A stretch of DNA of 64,000 nucleotides from Symsagittifera roscoffensis. Lineage: Eukaryota > Xenacoelomorpha > Acoela > Convolutidae. The notes under the pieces were generated by a model, which saw only the letters and a list, made by a program, of their open reading frames with translations, was not told where the DNA came from and ran no database searches. The translations under genes were made by a program, and so were the position numbers. The stretch is from the NCBI RefSeq assembly GCF_963678635.1, contig NC_087070.1, forward strand, positions 11,504,539 through 11,568,538, given 5' to 3'. Shown here piece by piece: positions 22,849-32,795 of this stretch; the first letter of the stretch is position 1; every line of letters starts with the position of its first letter.

Positions 22849-24387
22849 ATGAGTCTAGACAAGTCAAGGATACCAAAACGAGGTAATAGCTCTAGGAAAT
22901 TCACACCTGAAAAGCAAAGAAAAACGATGACCGATCCTTTTGTGGATTGGATCAAGCGATCCCGGTCCGATAAAGGGGAGACGGTTTCAGGCAGAATGGT
23001 TGAAACGAGAAGTCAGAAGACCTCAGAAGAGCAAAAAGAACTGTTAGAAGTGGAGGTCAATACGGACCATACCATGAACGACAACCAGGAAGTAAATGGA
23101 CTGGAAGGGAGAGGCAGAAGGCTGGCGAGTGAATCTACTCCGGTAGAACAAGGCCATGATTTTGCCACTTCCACCGGGACATTGGATCGAGAGGAGATGT
23201 CGGAACTGTCCGACATCTTGACTGAAATAGCGACAACTAGAAGATCTCCGACAGACAACACTATGATGGCAGGAGGAACTGGGAAACAAACAACGTCATC
23301 ATCATTCTCAGAAATAATGAAGAACACCTTCGGAAACATCTTTCCATTCAGCATGGGAGGAGGAGCAGGAAACGACGGTGAATCCCAGGAGGAAGAGGAT
23401 GAAGAGGAGTAAGGGGACTTTGGATCTCAAGTCAGCCTCAATAGTTCGATCCAGGAAAATGAGGCACACGTCGGAAGAGAGACTGGAACCATGGACAAAT
23501 TTGGTGTAGTGACAACGATAAGCAAAGAGGCAAACACACCGGGCCAGTCAAAAGACTTCGCGATTAGGACAAGTTCAGAGCCACAAACTGGAGAGAGTAG
23601 AACCAGAGGGCTAGGCAACGCGTTAGCGGATCCTGAAATAGATAATGAAAAGACGTCGAGGCAGAGAGTTAAGGCCCGGATCTCGACCAGCACGAAGCTA
23701 CCTGGGACCGACAGGGTTACACCACCACTAGTGACGCCACTCGTGGATAACGGGGCAGCACTAGAGGAAGCCTTAAACAACATAGTGGACAGTTTAGGAG
23801 AACAAAACGAGCAGATGTCAATAAGGATGAGTGAACTAGAAAGAGCAGTTCACATTGAAAGAGAAAGTCTGCGGGAAGAAATAAACCGCAATAGACAGGA
23901 AGTTGGCAGGAGCGAAAAACGCTTGAAAGAAAGAACGGACGAGCATATGGCGAAGAACTTGTCGCGAATGACCAGAGAGGCGGAACAGCGAGAGTTACGC
24001 TTAAGAGACGACATGGAGAGGTTAAGAATTCAGCAAGAGCAGTCTCTTGGGACTCTTGACACAAAGATAGACGCCATGATGGAGCGGCGAACTCAGGCTA
24101 TCATGGATAGGTTGTACGGGCTACTAAGTAGCAAGAGTGGACCAAAAGGAGGAGAACCGAACTCGGGAGGTCCCATCAGGGAACCGAGGGTGAACTTCAA
24201 TGAACATCAAAAGAGGAAGACGTATGGATCCACTAGAGGCAGGGGCAGTTCATCAGGCTATGCCACAAGGGGTAATGGAGCATGGGGCCCGAACAGTAGA
24301 GCAAGTTCAACGGGGAACACACAGTTCAAGGGGGCATGCAAGCCCGAGGAGGAGTCAAGTGGGCCAAGCGGGAAACACTCACGGTGA
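22849..24387 (+). CDS. N-terminal Gag extension with long coiled coil (interrupted by one stop)
   Basis: One frame runs from the ATG at 22,849 through to 24,387 with a single TAA at 23,410. The first part is basic then acidic (MVETRSQK, ending in an EEEDEEE run). The second part, which has an ATG at 23,491, contains about 110 residues of strongly heptad-like sequence (LGEQNEQMSIRMSELERAV to LRIQQEQSLGTLDTKID), then a Gly/Arg-rich segment (YGSTRGRGSSSGY). The minus-strand element has a homologous region before gag. It probably forms the N-terminal assembly and RNA-binding part of Gag. Transition to the gag frame needs a +1 shift between 24,200 and 24,387. Whether the TAA is real, a mutation or read through is open. 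Confidence 0.7.
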
Positions 24388-26647
24388 TTCGGATTGCAGG
24401 GATGCACCGCACACAGAGCCTTCGACGAGGTGTGAGGACACTCAAGCAGGACACTCAAGGGATGCTACGGCAATAGCCACAGCATTTGAACCCCTAAACA
24501 GGTCTTTGGAGACATTCCTGACAAGGTTATCAAGAACCAATGAACGCAGTGAGAAGTCCAGAAGAGTCCTTAAGAAACCAAGATGCTACAAAGACGAATC
24601 TGATGGCTGTATTGATACCTGGATAGAGGTAATGAAGCTGCATTTCGAGGAAGAGGACTTGTCGGAGAGACAGGAATGCAGCGCGCTCACCAGCAACTTG
24701 GAAGGGACAGCCCTGAACTGCGTCATGGCCAAGAAGCAATATCAACGTGACACTGCTGAGAAGATCTTCGAAATCTTGTTAAACCGTTTTGGATCAGAGG
24801 TGCAGGGGCACCAGGCGATGATGCGCTTCGAGAAACGGAGGCAACGAGAAGATGAAACGATAGACAAGTTTCTCGATGATTTGGAAATGCTGAGAAGACG
24901 CAGCCAACCGGATGAGTCAAACCGAAGGATGAACCTGGCCGTAGCCTCGAAATTCATCGATGGTGTGAAAAATGATGAACTTCGTACGATGCTAGCAACG
25001 CATTACACACCACTATCAACTAATGAGCCAACACCGGAGGAGTTGAGGCTCAAATCAAAAGAGTATCTTTTGTTGAAACCTCCTTCGAGATCTGGATTTT
25101 ACAAGAACAATTATGGCAATTTTAACAACGGGCCAGCAAACCAAGGTAACAATTGGTACAAACCGAGGGATGATATGGACAAGAGACGCTCTTGTGCTAA
25201 TTGCAGTTCAACGGACCATCATGTGTCAGCATGCCCAGCTTACAAACAAGGCATGAAAGCAATAGGCTTTAGCCTCGAGGACGAAGATGCGTCAGAGTTG
25301 GACCACGAGGATTTCATGAGAGGAGTAATTGCGAAATTCGGCCCGAGGTGTTTCTTTTGCAACTTGGAAGGTCATTTTAAATCAGATTGTCCGCAATTCT
25401 GGGATGCAGTGGCAGACATTAAGCATCCAAGACATGAAGAAGCTTTGTCAGGAGTGAAAGCCAGCAAGGCTCGACTTTTGAGTGAGGCAGAGGCACGCAG
25501 AAAGGATAAACCTCAAGAGCTGGCGGCAAAGAAAATGCAAGCGGTATTAGAGGAGACACGTGAGCCGGAACCAGCAACTGCGGCCGATGACTTCAAAATC
25601 GATTATAGGGCAGCTGCGAGGGATGCTATAAATAGAGTACAGCAGGAACTAGTGACGAAAGAGATCGAACAAAAAGTGAAACTTGAAATGGAGAATGAAA
25701 AACTTCAGGAGCAACTGAATACCTTCGAAGCAACGGAGTTCGAGGAAACTAAAGCACCAAGCAGTTTGAGCATGAAGCTTAATGTGATCTCCGGTCAGAG
25801 GTTCGGCATGGTGCCGCAAGGAAGCAAGATACAGTCGATAATCTCAGTGGCTGGACATCAGGTGATCAGAAATCTGAGTGAACCATCCGAGTTCACTTTG
25901 ATGCATTTGGACACATATGCAGATTATCTGAGGCAGGTGGAGCCACGCACCGAGTCGAGAGCTGTGCGAGCACTACTAACGACGGGTGGCCCTCGCATGA
26001 AGAAACTTCATGGACGCTACCTAGAGGTCTATGGGCCGTATCAAGTAATGCTGAATGTGGATGGAATCAGTATTTACACCAGGACTTATGTAACAACAGA
26101 TGATGACCAAATGGGGCAGATCTATTTGGGAGAAGAGGAACTCAAAGTCCGCAGGATAGGCCATAACGCCATGATGGAACAAGACGCAGTACACATTGGG
26201 TATGAAGCAGATGTGACCGCACATCTGCTCGACACCAACGGAACAAAAATCGGAGTCACAGGGCTTCTGGACACAGGAGCGGTAGTGAGTGTGACGCCGA
26301 TAAAAACTTGGGAAAGAATGGGCTTCACGCGGGAAGATCTAATTCCAACGAATCTCCGACTGGCCGCCGCCAATCGAGGAGCTATCTACGTGGCCGGAAG
26401 AACACCAATAACGGTCCTCCACATGGGTGGACGGGATCTTTGGATGAGCTTCCTGGTGGTAGAGAATCTGGACGACGCCGACCAATTCATCTTGGGCAGA
26501 GATTTTGTCAGGAATTTTGACGCGATGATTGACTTGAACAACGGTCTGATACGGATTAGAAACCCGGACCGGAAGTATGTTAAGAGACCAATTAATAGGA
26601 TAATAACAGACGAAAACAAGGTACCAATTTTTTGGATAGAAAAGTAA
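24200..26647 (+). CDS. Gag core, nucleocapsid and aspartic protease
   Basis: 815 codons. From about residue 125 the gag core (DGCIDTWIEVMKLHFEEED, AMMRFEKRRQREDETIDKF) packages the element RNA. Two CCHC knuckles follow: CANCSSTDHHVSAC near residue 332 and CFFCNLEGHFKSDC near 384. A charged helical segment (EIEQKVKLEMENEKLQEQL) and a conserved pre-protease region lead to the retropepsin active site LLDTGAVVSV near residue 688 and FILGRDFVRNFD near 765. The first 60 or so residues overlap the pre-gag frame and are probably not used. The frame closes at a T run (26,628-26,633), where the minus-strand copy reads straight on into RT, so the stop is due to a small indel. Confidence 0.85.
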   Translation: MNIKRGRRMDPLEAGAVHQAMPQGVMEHGARTVEQVQRGTHSSRGHASPRRSQVGQAGNTHGDSDCRDAPHTEPSTRCEDTQAGHSRDATAIATAFEPLNRSLETFLTRLSRTNERSEKSRRVLKKPRCYKDESDGCIDTWIEVMKLHFEEEDLSERQECSALTSNLEGTALNCVMAKKQYQRDTAEKIFEILLNRFGSEVQGHQAMMRFEKRRQREDETIDKFLDDLEMLRRRSQPDESNRRMNLAVASKFIDGVKNDELRTMLATHYTPLSTNEPTPEELRLKSKEYLLLKPPSRSGFYKNNYGNFNNGPANQGNNWYKPRDDMDKRRSCANCSSTDHHVSACPAYKQGMKAIGFSLEDEDASELDHEDFMRGVIAKFGPRCFFCNLEGHFKSDCPQFWDAVADIKHPRHEEALSGVKASKARLLSEAEARRKDKPQELAAKKMQAVLEETREPEPATAADDFKIDYRAAARDAINRVQQELVTKEIEQKVKLEMENEKLQEQLNTFEATEFEETKAPSSLSMKLNVISGQRFGMVPQGSKIQSIISVAGHQVIRNLSEPSEFTLMHLDTYADYLRQVEPRTESRAVRALLTTGGPRMKKLHGRYLEVYGPYQVMLNVDGISIYTRTYVTTDDDQMGQIYLGEEELKVRRIGHNAMMEQDAVHIGYEADVTAHLLDTNGTKIGVTGLLDTGAVVSVTPIKTWERMGFTREDLIPTNLRLAAANRGAIYVAGRTPITVLHMGGRDLWMSFLVVENLDDADQFILGRDFVRNFDAMIDLNNGLIRIRNPDRKYVKRPINRIITDENKVPIFWIEK

Positions 26648-27438
26648 AATTACAACCAGGACAGGCTGTGGTAGCAATTTTTAGAATGAGAAATTTGAAT
26701 TCGTTAAGTGATAGTAAACAGGTTTGCTTAGTACCGAATCCAAATAGTCAGAGTTCGGTGATTTTAGGCCGGAGCTTCTCGGTAACGCGAAACGGACTGT
26801 GTGTCAGTGTGTTGTTGAACACACTGGACACCACGGTTTCAATCCAGCGTGGAAAGAAGCTTGGCTACGCTTTGCCGATGAGGACCGACTATGAGGAGAC
26901 ACAAAACTTGAAGAAATATAGTGTGAAAGAATGTCCTTATCATGCCAATAAAGATAAAATTTTAAAGAGGATTAATGAAATAAAATCTATTCATAAATTG
27001 TTTTCAATGAAATCCGAAACAGACGACGGCTTATCAAGCTGCTCGAATTTTCCGGAACGCCCCTCGTCATATGAACTAGAATCTGACAAACCGGTTTTAC
27101 CAGAGATAGAACATTTAGAAGGGAAAGTAGGTGAGGGAGATTTCAAAAAATTAAGGAACCTCCTAAATCGGAACGCAGATGTATTTTCAAAACATAAGGC
27201 GGATATCGGTTGCTGTAACTTCGTCGAACACGAAATCGAACTAGAAGAAGGCGCCGTTCCCCATAGGGAAGGCAACAGACGAATGACGCCTCACAAATCG
27301 GAAGCGTGCCGAACGGAAATAGAAATGTTGCTTGAATACGACATGATAGAACCCTCGAAATCGCCATGGGCTTGCGGAGTAGTAATGGCGAAAAAGAAAG
27401 GGGGCAGCTTAGATTTTGTTGCGACTTTCGTTACTTGA
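26632..27438 (+). CDS. Protease-RT connector and N-terminal RT
   Basis: A 268-codon stretch in the next frame. It carries a conserved spacer (SDSKQVCLVPNPNSQS, RGKKLGYALP) and then the RT N-terminus: HKADIGCCNFVEHEIELEE, RRMTPHKSEACRTEIEMLLE, and MIEPSKSPWACGVVMAKKK, equivalent to the first RT motif of Gypsy elements. It is part of the Pol polyprotein, not a separate gene; its ATG is incidental. A further one-base loss near 27,410 moves RT into the next frame. Confidence 0.82.
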   Translation: MDRKVKLQPGQAVVAIFRMRNLNSLSDSKQVCLVPNPNSQSSVILGRSFSVTRNGLCVSVLLNTLDTTVSIQRGKKLGYALPMRTDYEETQNLKKYSVKECPYHANKDKILKRINEIKSIHKLFSMKSETDDGLSSCSNFPERPSSYELESDKPVLPEIEHLEGKVGEGDFKKLRNLLNRNADVFSKHKADIGCCNFVEHEIELEEGAVPHREGNRRMTPHKSEACRTEIEMLLEYDMIEPSKSPWACGVVMAKKKGGSLDFVATFVT

Positions 27439-29570
27439 ACGCGGTAACGATAAAAGATGCGTACCCGATACCGCGAACAGACGAGAGCCTATCTAAGCTT
27501 GGTGATACCAAGTTCTTCACCACATTGGACTTAGGTTCTGCCTTCTGGCAGGTCCCTATGCGGAAGAAGGACAGAGAGAAGACCGGATTCGCGTGCGAGT
27601 TGGGATTGTACCAGTGGAAGAGGATGCCCTTCGGCTTGTGCAATGCAACGGCCACTTTTCAAAGACTGATGGCTCAGGCTTTGACTGGAGTGACCAAGAA
27701 GTACGGGAACCTCGTGATGTGTTACGTGGATGACGTAGTCATAGCGACACCGACCCTGGAAGACCACATTGATAGGCTCGATGAGGTCTTTGGATGCATG
27801 AAAAGAGCAGGATTAAAGTGCAAACCATCGAAATGTGAAATCCTTAGGGACTCGATTAAGTACCTAGGAAGAATGGTGGATAGGCATGGTGTGAGGCCGG
27901 ACCCGGAAGCAGTGGAAGCAGTGTTGACACGGAAAGCCCCCAGAACGGACACACAGCTCCTGAGCTTCTTAGGGTTTGCCAATTACTACCGAGAATTCAT
28001 AAAAGGATATGCGGACAAGGTGTACCCGATGCAGAAGCTGATGCGCAACAAAGGGAAAAAGTTCGAATGGAACGATGAGGCACAGGTTGCTTTCGAGAAC
28101 ATAAAGCGGGAACTGTGCGAAGCGCCAGTGCTGGGCATGCCTACAGAAAAGGGCATGTATGTTCTCGACACAGACGCATCGGTGGTGGCCATCTCAGGAA
28201 TCTTGCATCAAGAGCAAGAATGGAACGGAAGAACAGTTCTCCGTCCCATTGCATACGGCAGCAAAGTCTTGAGTGACACAGAGATGAAATATGGCGCACC
28301 AAAAGCAGAAATGTTTGCAGTAGTCACCTTCGTGGAGAAGTACCGTGCATACTTGGGGAGCACTCCCTTCAAGTTACGGGTGGACAACAGAGCGTTATCC
28401 TGGTTGAAGACCTACTCGATGGATCAGAGTTATATTGGTAGATGGATAGTAAGATTGGATGGCTACCATATGATAATCGAACATAGGATGCGTGATAAAC
28501 ACCAGAATGCTGACAGCCTCAGTAAGAAAACTGAGTTCTATGAAAGATTGGAGCAGAAGCAGGCCAATCAGGCGGAAATAAAGGAGGGATTCTCGTTTCT
28601 GGACAAAGAAACTTATGAAGCGCTTCCCTTAACGAGATGGTTGGATAAGTCTGGACATCCAATTCCAGGGCACCCTGAGTTACCTGTAGAGAAAGCAGCC
28701 GAGATAAAGATCCTGTCCAAGGAGGACCCGGTCCCCTTGGATCTGTTGCTGCGCTCGAACCTGGTCCAGCAAGAACTCTCTCGCATGAATATAAACTGCC
28801 TCTCATTATTGGATAAAACGGTGCAAGTCACACCACAAGTGATGCGGATGCTGGGTGGATTGTTAGAAAGAGAAGTGACCAGAGATGACCCCGAGTGGAC
28901 AGCTGCAGTGGCATCGCTAACAGTCAGTGAGAAAGTGAAGATCATGCCGTCCAGAAGACAGCACGAAGAGAATGAGAGGGATTGTAGGACAATAGTTCAG
29001 CAACTAGTATCCTCAATACCCCAAGAGATTTTAACCAGTACTTCTTACGGACAGAAAGAACAGGGAAGCAGCAAGCGAAAGAAAACCGTCACCTTTGTGG
29101 ACCGGGATAAAGAGGATGAACAGGTAGAGCAAAATCTGCTGCAGGACTATTTGTCCGGGGAGACGGATGATGAGAAGAACCAGCGATCACAAGATCAACA
29201 CCCGGGACAAGGAAATTTGTCCGGGGAGTCTGAGATGGACGAGGAAATTCCTGATGAGAAACAGGACCTAGAGCAAAAAGTTTTGTCAGGGGAGTTCAGA
29301 TGGATGCAAAGAAAGCACAGACATGATCTGGAGGAGCGTGCAGTCTCCAGCACAACCTCGTCGACGGATGATAATTCAGGAAGCTCAGGAATGGACACGT
29401 ATTCAGACAGGAATTCGAGCTCGGGATCGGAACTGTCAGAACTAGCGATACACACGCTACTAGTGGAAACTCGGGCAAGGGACCTGGACAGAGTGGTGTA
29501 TCAGGATCCTGACAGCGATCGCTACCTTATACCAAGCGAAAGAGTCTTTGACAACGCAGCGGATCACTAG
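27366..29570 (+). CDS. Reverse transcriptase, RNase H and acidic linker
   Basis: RT: FCCDFRYLNAVTIKDAYP, LDLGSAFWQVPM, FGLCNATATFQRLM and catalytic YVDDVVIAT (around residue 120), then thumb and connection (FLGFANYYREFI). RNase H: VLDTDASVVAISGIL, KAEMFAVVTFVEKYRAYL, LRVDNRALSWL and HQNADSLSK give the catalytic D, E, D and a C-terminal H/D. After RNase H comes a region of about 300 residues that ordinary Gypsy Pol lacks, with basic then acidic parts and three LSGE motifs (LSGETDDE, LSGESEMDEE, LSGEFRWMQ). All catalytic motifs are intact. It links to the integrase frame after a shift between 29,548 and 29,570. Confidence 0.88.
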   Translation: MGLRSSNGEKERGQLRFCCDFRYLNAVTIKDAYPIPRTDESLSKLGDTKFFTTLDLGSAFWQVPMRKKDREKTGFACELGLYQWKRMPFGLCNATATFQRLMAQALTGVTKKYGNLVMCYVDDVVIATPTLEDHIDRLDEVFGCMKRAGLKCKPSKCEILRDSIKYLGRMVDRHGVRPDPEAVEAVLTRKAPRTDTQLLSFLGFANYYREFIKGYADKVYPMQKLMRNKGKKFEWNDEAQVAFENIKRELCEAPVLGMPTEKGMYVLDTDASVVAISGILHQEQEWNGRTVLRPIAYGSKVLSDTEMKYGAPKAEMFAVVTFVEKYRAYLGSTPFKLRVDNRALSWLKTYSMDQSYIGRWIVRLDGYHMIIEHRMRDKHQNADSLSKKTEFYERLEQKQANQAEIKEGFSFLDKETYEALPLTRWLDKSGHPIPGHPELPVEKAAEIKILSKEDPVPLDLLLRSNLVQQELSRMNINCLSLLDKTVQVTPQVMRMLGGLLEREVTRDDPEWTAAVASLTVSEKVKIMPSRRQHEENERDCRTIVQQLVSSIPQEILTSTSYGQKEQGSSKRKKTVTFVDRDKEDEQVEQNLLQDYLSGETDDEKNQRSQDQHPGQGNLSGESEMDEEIPDEKQDLEQKVLSGEFRWMQRKHRHDLEERAVSSTTSSTDDNSGSSGMDTYSDRNSSSGSELSELAIHTLLVETRARDLDRVVYQDPDSDRYLIPSERVFDNAADH

Positions 29571-32394
29571 ACCGATAGCGGTATCGAAACGTTCGATAAG
29601 CCTGTTGCCGCAGAAAGAGGTAGTCAGGATTGATCTTCAGCCGTTTGAACAAGAAACACAACCGTTGGCGAAGATTTGGTGCGTTAAGATGGAAGAAGAC
29701 ACACATCAGCCCAACGAGCTGAATAGTCAGATGAGGCTCATGAAGACATACTTGAAGGCGAGATACAGACTCTCGGACCTTCTAAGAGCGCAGAGAAATG
29801 ATCGCATGACAAGCAACCTGAAAAGGTGGATCGAGAATGGTTCTCCGGATAAAGGGGACCTCGAGGAGGATAGTTATCGCATCCTGAGACAATACTTCAT
29901 GCAGAAGGAAGGGAGGTTATATTTGAACAAGGACGGGATCGTGGCTTGCAAAAGAAGAGAGGAAGACAGAGTCCTATACAAGTATAACGCGATAGTGTTA
30001 CCGCAACTCTATCAGACAGAACTATTATTCAGGTCACATGATCAGATGGGCCATCAGGGGATCGACAAAGTATATCAGAGGATCCTGAAGCGCTTTGAGT
30101 GGCCTGGGATGAAAAAGGCATGCGAGAAATGGGTAACAGCATGTCTGTCATGCCAACAGGTCAAGGATCCAAGGAAGTTGCGATTTCCTTTACAATCGAT
30201 CGAGTCGTCTGAATTCAACGAGGTGGTGCAGATAGATCACCAAAAGATATGCATGACAGACAATGGTTATAATCAGGTGCTGGTCATGATAGATCATTTC
30301 ACGAAGTATGCAGAGGCCGTGCCCTGCATAACTGCCTCGGCGGAAGAGACATGCGACCACCTGAGCAACACGTGGATAGCAAGACATGGTTGTCCGATGA
30401 CGTTTCAATCGGATAATGGAACAGCTTTCGTAGGAGAGCTTACGAAAGAGCTTATGAGACGCTCACAGGTCGCTCAGGCTCACTCCACGACATACCACCC
30501 TCAGACGAATGGCTTAGTGGAAAGACAGAACAGGACGTTAGTGTCGATGCTGAGAGTATATTGTTCCAGGTACATGACCGATTGGGACAGATACCTTCCA
30601 CAGGTGATGGGAGCATATAATAGCACGCAACACTCCACCACTGGAGTCAGTCCACACATGATGCTAACTGGACACGAAAAGTCCTTACCCTTAACCTTCT
30701 TCTACCCAGAATATGAGGGAAAGAAAACGTCCCCACAGGTCTACGTGAGGGATGTGATCAGACGCCAACAGGAGCTGAACGATTTGTGTAGACGAAACAC
30801 TCAGCAGGCACAGGCAAGGCAGAGGAAAAAATTCGACAAGAAAGCAGCTGGTGCAAAGGCTTACTCGGTGGGAGACTACGTATGGGTATTCCAGAACGTT
30901 ATACCACCGAAAGGGACAAAAAAGCTCCTAAAAAAATGGAGGGGACCCTTCATGATTACAGAGGTGCATCAGGAGGGACGCTTTTATAGACTGAGTACTG
31001 GCCGAGCCGCCCACTACGAGAATATAAAGCCACACAATCCATCGACAGAAGACTGGTGTATACCTGCAGGAGACATGGAAGAAGGGGATTATCTAATGAT
31101 GGATCCTGTTTGTGAGGTCAATGAAAAAGGCACCAGGGAGAAGAACGATGGAAACGAAGTCGTAGAGGAAGGTACGGATACACCGCTGGACCTGGATCCG
31201 AACGAACAGATCGAAGCGGACGATGAAACCTTACCCTACGCAGAGGAAGATTGGCAGGATCCCGAACAGATAGAGGTTCCCAAGAACTTGGAACCGGATC
31301 TTCCGTTCACCATACAGACTCGTCAGAAGGACGGGATGAGACCAAGAAAGAAATACAATCCTTACGGTGACGACTTTGTAGTGGATAGGATAGATCTAAA
31401 GAAGATAGTGGAGGAAGTAGTGGGTCTAGAGGAAATAACTGTGTCACAAGACATTGACATAGTCGATGATCACGACGATGAGTGGGTTGACGACTGGTCG
31501 AAAACCGAGGTAGAATTCGACGACGAGCAACAGCAGTCATATGAACAAGACTTGACGAACCTGCGTGTCTTGGAGTGGCTGAATGAAACGACCTCGGATC
31601 CACAGGAGACCAGCATCACGATTCAAGACGTGGATCGTGGAAGCATGAAATACATCAAGACCGAACGAGATGATCCTTCCTGGGCTGCCCAGGAAGGACG
31701 ACTACTCATTCCAGCTTCTAACCTTGACTTGATACCCGGTATGCGATCGACGGGGACGTCGATGGATAATTTTGTCCGGGGAGTGGGGGTAGGACTTACC
31801 CACACTGAAAACTTGATAATAAAAAAATTGAGAATAGCGAGAGAAACAGGAGACTTAGAAGCAGAGACAGGCGAAGAACCTAAGAAACCTGACATAGGCA
31901 GGGTAGTTGAGTCATATTTTAACTTACCAAATGAATATTCAAGTAACATAAAACTAACAGACAGTGATTTCATACTCACAAACAGAACATGTGCGATAGC
32001 AATCACCGCAGACATGAGTTTTAGGACAGCGTTAGCGGCAGATTTTAAGAGAGAATACAAAAACGTGGAATTCCTTTGGAAGCAAAGACCAGGGATAGGG
32101 GGCGTGGCAGCCTTACCTCCGGCGACGTCGCAGATACCGGGAAAATACTTGTGCTTCTTGGTAACGAGGGCGACGGAGAAGCAGCACGTGGACCCAGAGA
32201 ACCTAGTCTTGTCTTTGACGAGGCTGAGGGACTTCCTTGTCGAAATGGACGTGAAGGAGCTCTCGCTTCCAGTGTACGATCCAAACAGAGGAAGACTGCA
32301 TCCTCGGGAATTGTACGCGCTTGTACACGTGATATTCTCTGATACGAACATACAAGAATATCTACATAAGAAATATTACTTAAGTATAGGCTGA
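29548..32394 (+). CDS. Integrase, acidic tail and macro-domain-like C-terminus
   Basis: 948 codons. HHCC zinc region at about residues 164-206 (HDQMGH ... CLSCQQ). Catalytic D,D-35-E: QIDHQK (about 229), FQSDNGTAFVG (about 290), NGLVERQNR (about 325). GPY/F module KKWRGPFMITEV near 468. Then about 300 acidic residues, and from about 800 a domain with the order TDSDFIL, CAIAITADMSF, ADFKREY, RPGIGGVAAL, GKYLCFLVTR, DPENLVLSLTRLRDFL, ELSLPVYDPNRGRL, LHKKYYLSIG-stop. This order follows OARD1/TARG1-type macro domains. The aligned catalytic Asp is Gly here and the glycine loops are not recognisable, so it may bind rather than cleave ADP-ribose, or have drifted. The domain name is an inference from pattern. 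Confidence 0.85.
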   Translation: MTTQRITRPIAVSKRSISLLPQKEVVRIDLQPFEQETQPLAKIWCVKMEEDTHQPNELNSQMRLMKTYLKARYRLSDLLRAQRNDRMTSNLKRWIENGSPDKGDLEEDSYRILRQYFMQKEGRLYLNKDGIVACKRREEDRVLYKYNAIVLPQLYQTELLFRSHDQMGHQGIDKVYQRILKRFEWPGMKKACEKWVTACLSCQQVKDPRKLRFPLQSIESSEFNEVVQIDHQKICMTDNGYNQVLVMIDHFTKYAEAVPCITASAEETCDHLSNTWIARHGCPMTFQSDNGTAFVGELTKELMRRSQVAQAHSTTYHPQTNGLVERQNRTLVSMLRVYCSRYMTDWDRYLPQVMGAYNSTQHSTTGVSPHMMLTGHEKSLPLTFFYPEYEGKKTSPQVYVRDVIRRQQELNDLCRRNTQQAQARQRKKFDKKAAGAKAYSVGDYVWVFQNVIPPKGTKKLLKKWRGPFMITEVHQEGRFYRLSTGRAAHYENIKPHNPSTEDWCIPAGDMEEGDYLMMDPVCEVNEKGTREKNDGNEVVEEGTDTPLDLDPNEQIEADDETLPYAEEDWQDPEQIEVPKNLEPDLPFTIQTRQKDGMRPRKKYNPYGDDFVVDRIDLKKIVEEVVGLEEITVSQDIDIVDDHDDEWVDDWSKTEVEFDDEQQQSYEQDLTNLRVLEWLNETTSDPQETSITIQDVDRGSMKYIKTERDDPSWAAQEGRLLIPASNLDLIPGMRSTGTSMDNFVRGVGVGLTHTENLIIKKLRIARETGDLEAETGEEPKKPDIGRVVESYFNLPNEYSSNIKLTDSDFILTNRTCAIAITADMSFRTALAADFKREYKNVEFLWKQRPGIGGVAALPPATSQIPGKYLCFLVTRATEKQHVDPENLVLSLTRLRDFLVEMDVKELSLPVYDPNRGRLHPRELYALVHVIFSDTNIQEYLHKKYYLSIG

Positions 32395-32795
32395 GTGATG
32401 TGCGAGAGAGTGTTAGGCCAAAGACTAAGTTGTATGTAATAGGTGATATGTGTGTTATGTTATGTTATGTTATGTGTTAGGTTATTAAGATCATGGGTAA
32501 GTAGGGGTTAGTGACCATGAACAACTAAATGACGATCTTGGGAACAGATCCAAAGTTTGGACTGTCCAATCTTAGGTCGAATTCCAAAATTTTAGAAACC
32601 AATTGATTTTAATAAATTTTAGGATGAATATCTTTTTATCTGAACTGTTTTTAAGCAAATTTTAACGATATATATTAAGGTGAAACTGACAGGTGTGACA
32701 GTCGTGATTCCTTTTCTAGATCCTGATTGATCATTTAATTGCTCACTTGAGTCAAAACTTGAAATCGAAATCAAATCAAACTTGGAAAGAACAGT
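32395..32795 (+). other. Spacer between pol and accessory ORFs
   Basis: Non-coding. Contains a short ATGTT microsatellite at 32,455-32,480. No clear promoter or intron signals are seen. Confidence 0.5.

Noticed and set aside
26620-26650. Programmed -1 frameshift between protease and RT
   Set aside because: The codon at the T run cannot re-pair well after slipping, and the sister element reads through in one frame; a small indel is simpler.
31623-32351. 242-codon antisense open frame opposite the macro-like domain
   Set aside because: Shadow frame of the conserved sense protein; no recognisable motif.
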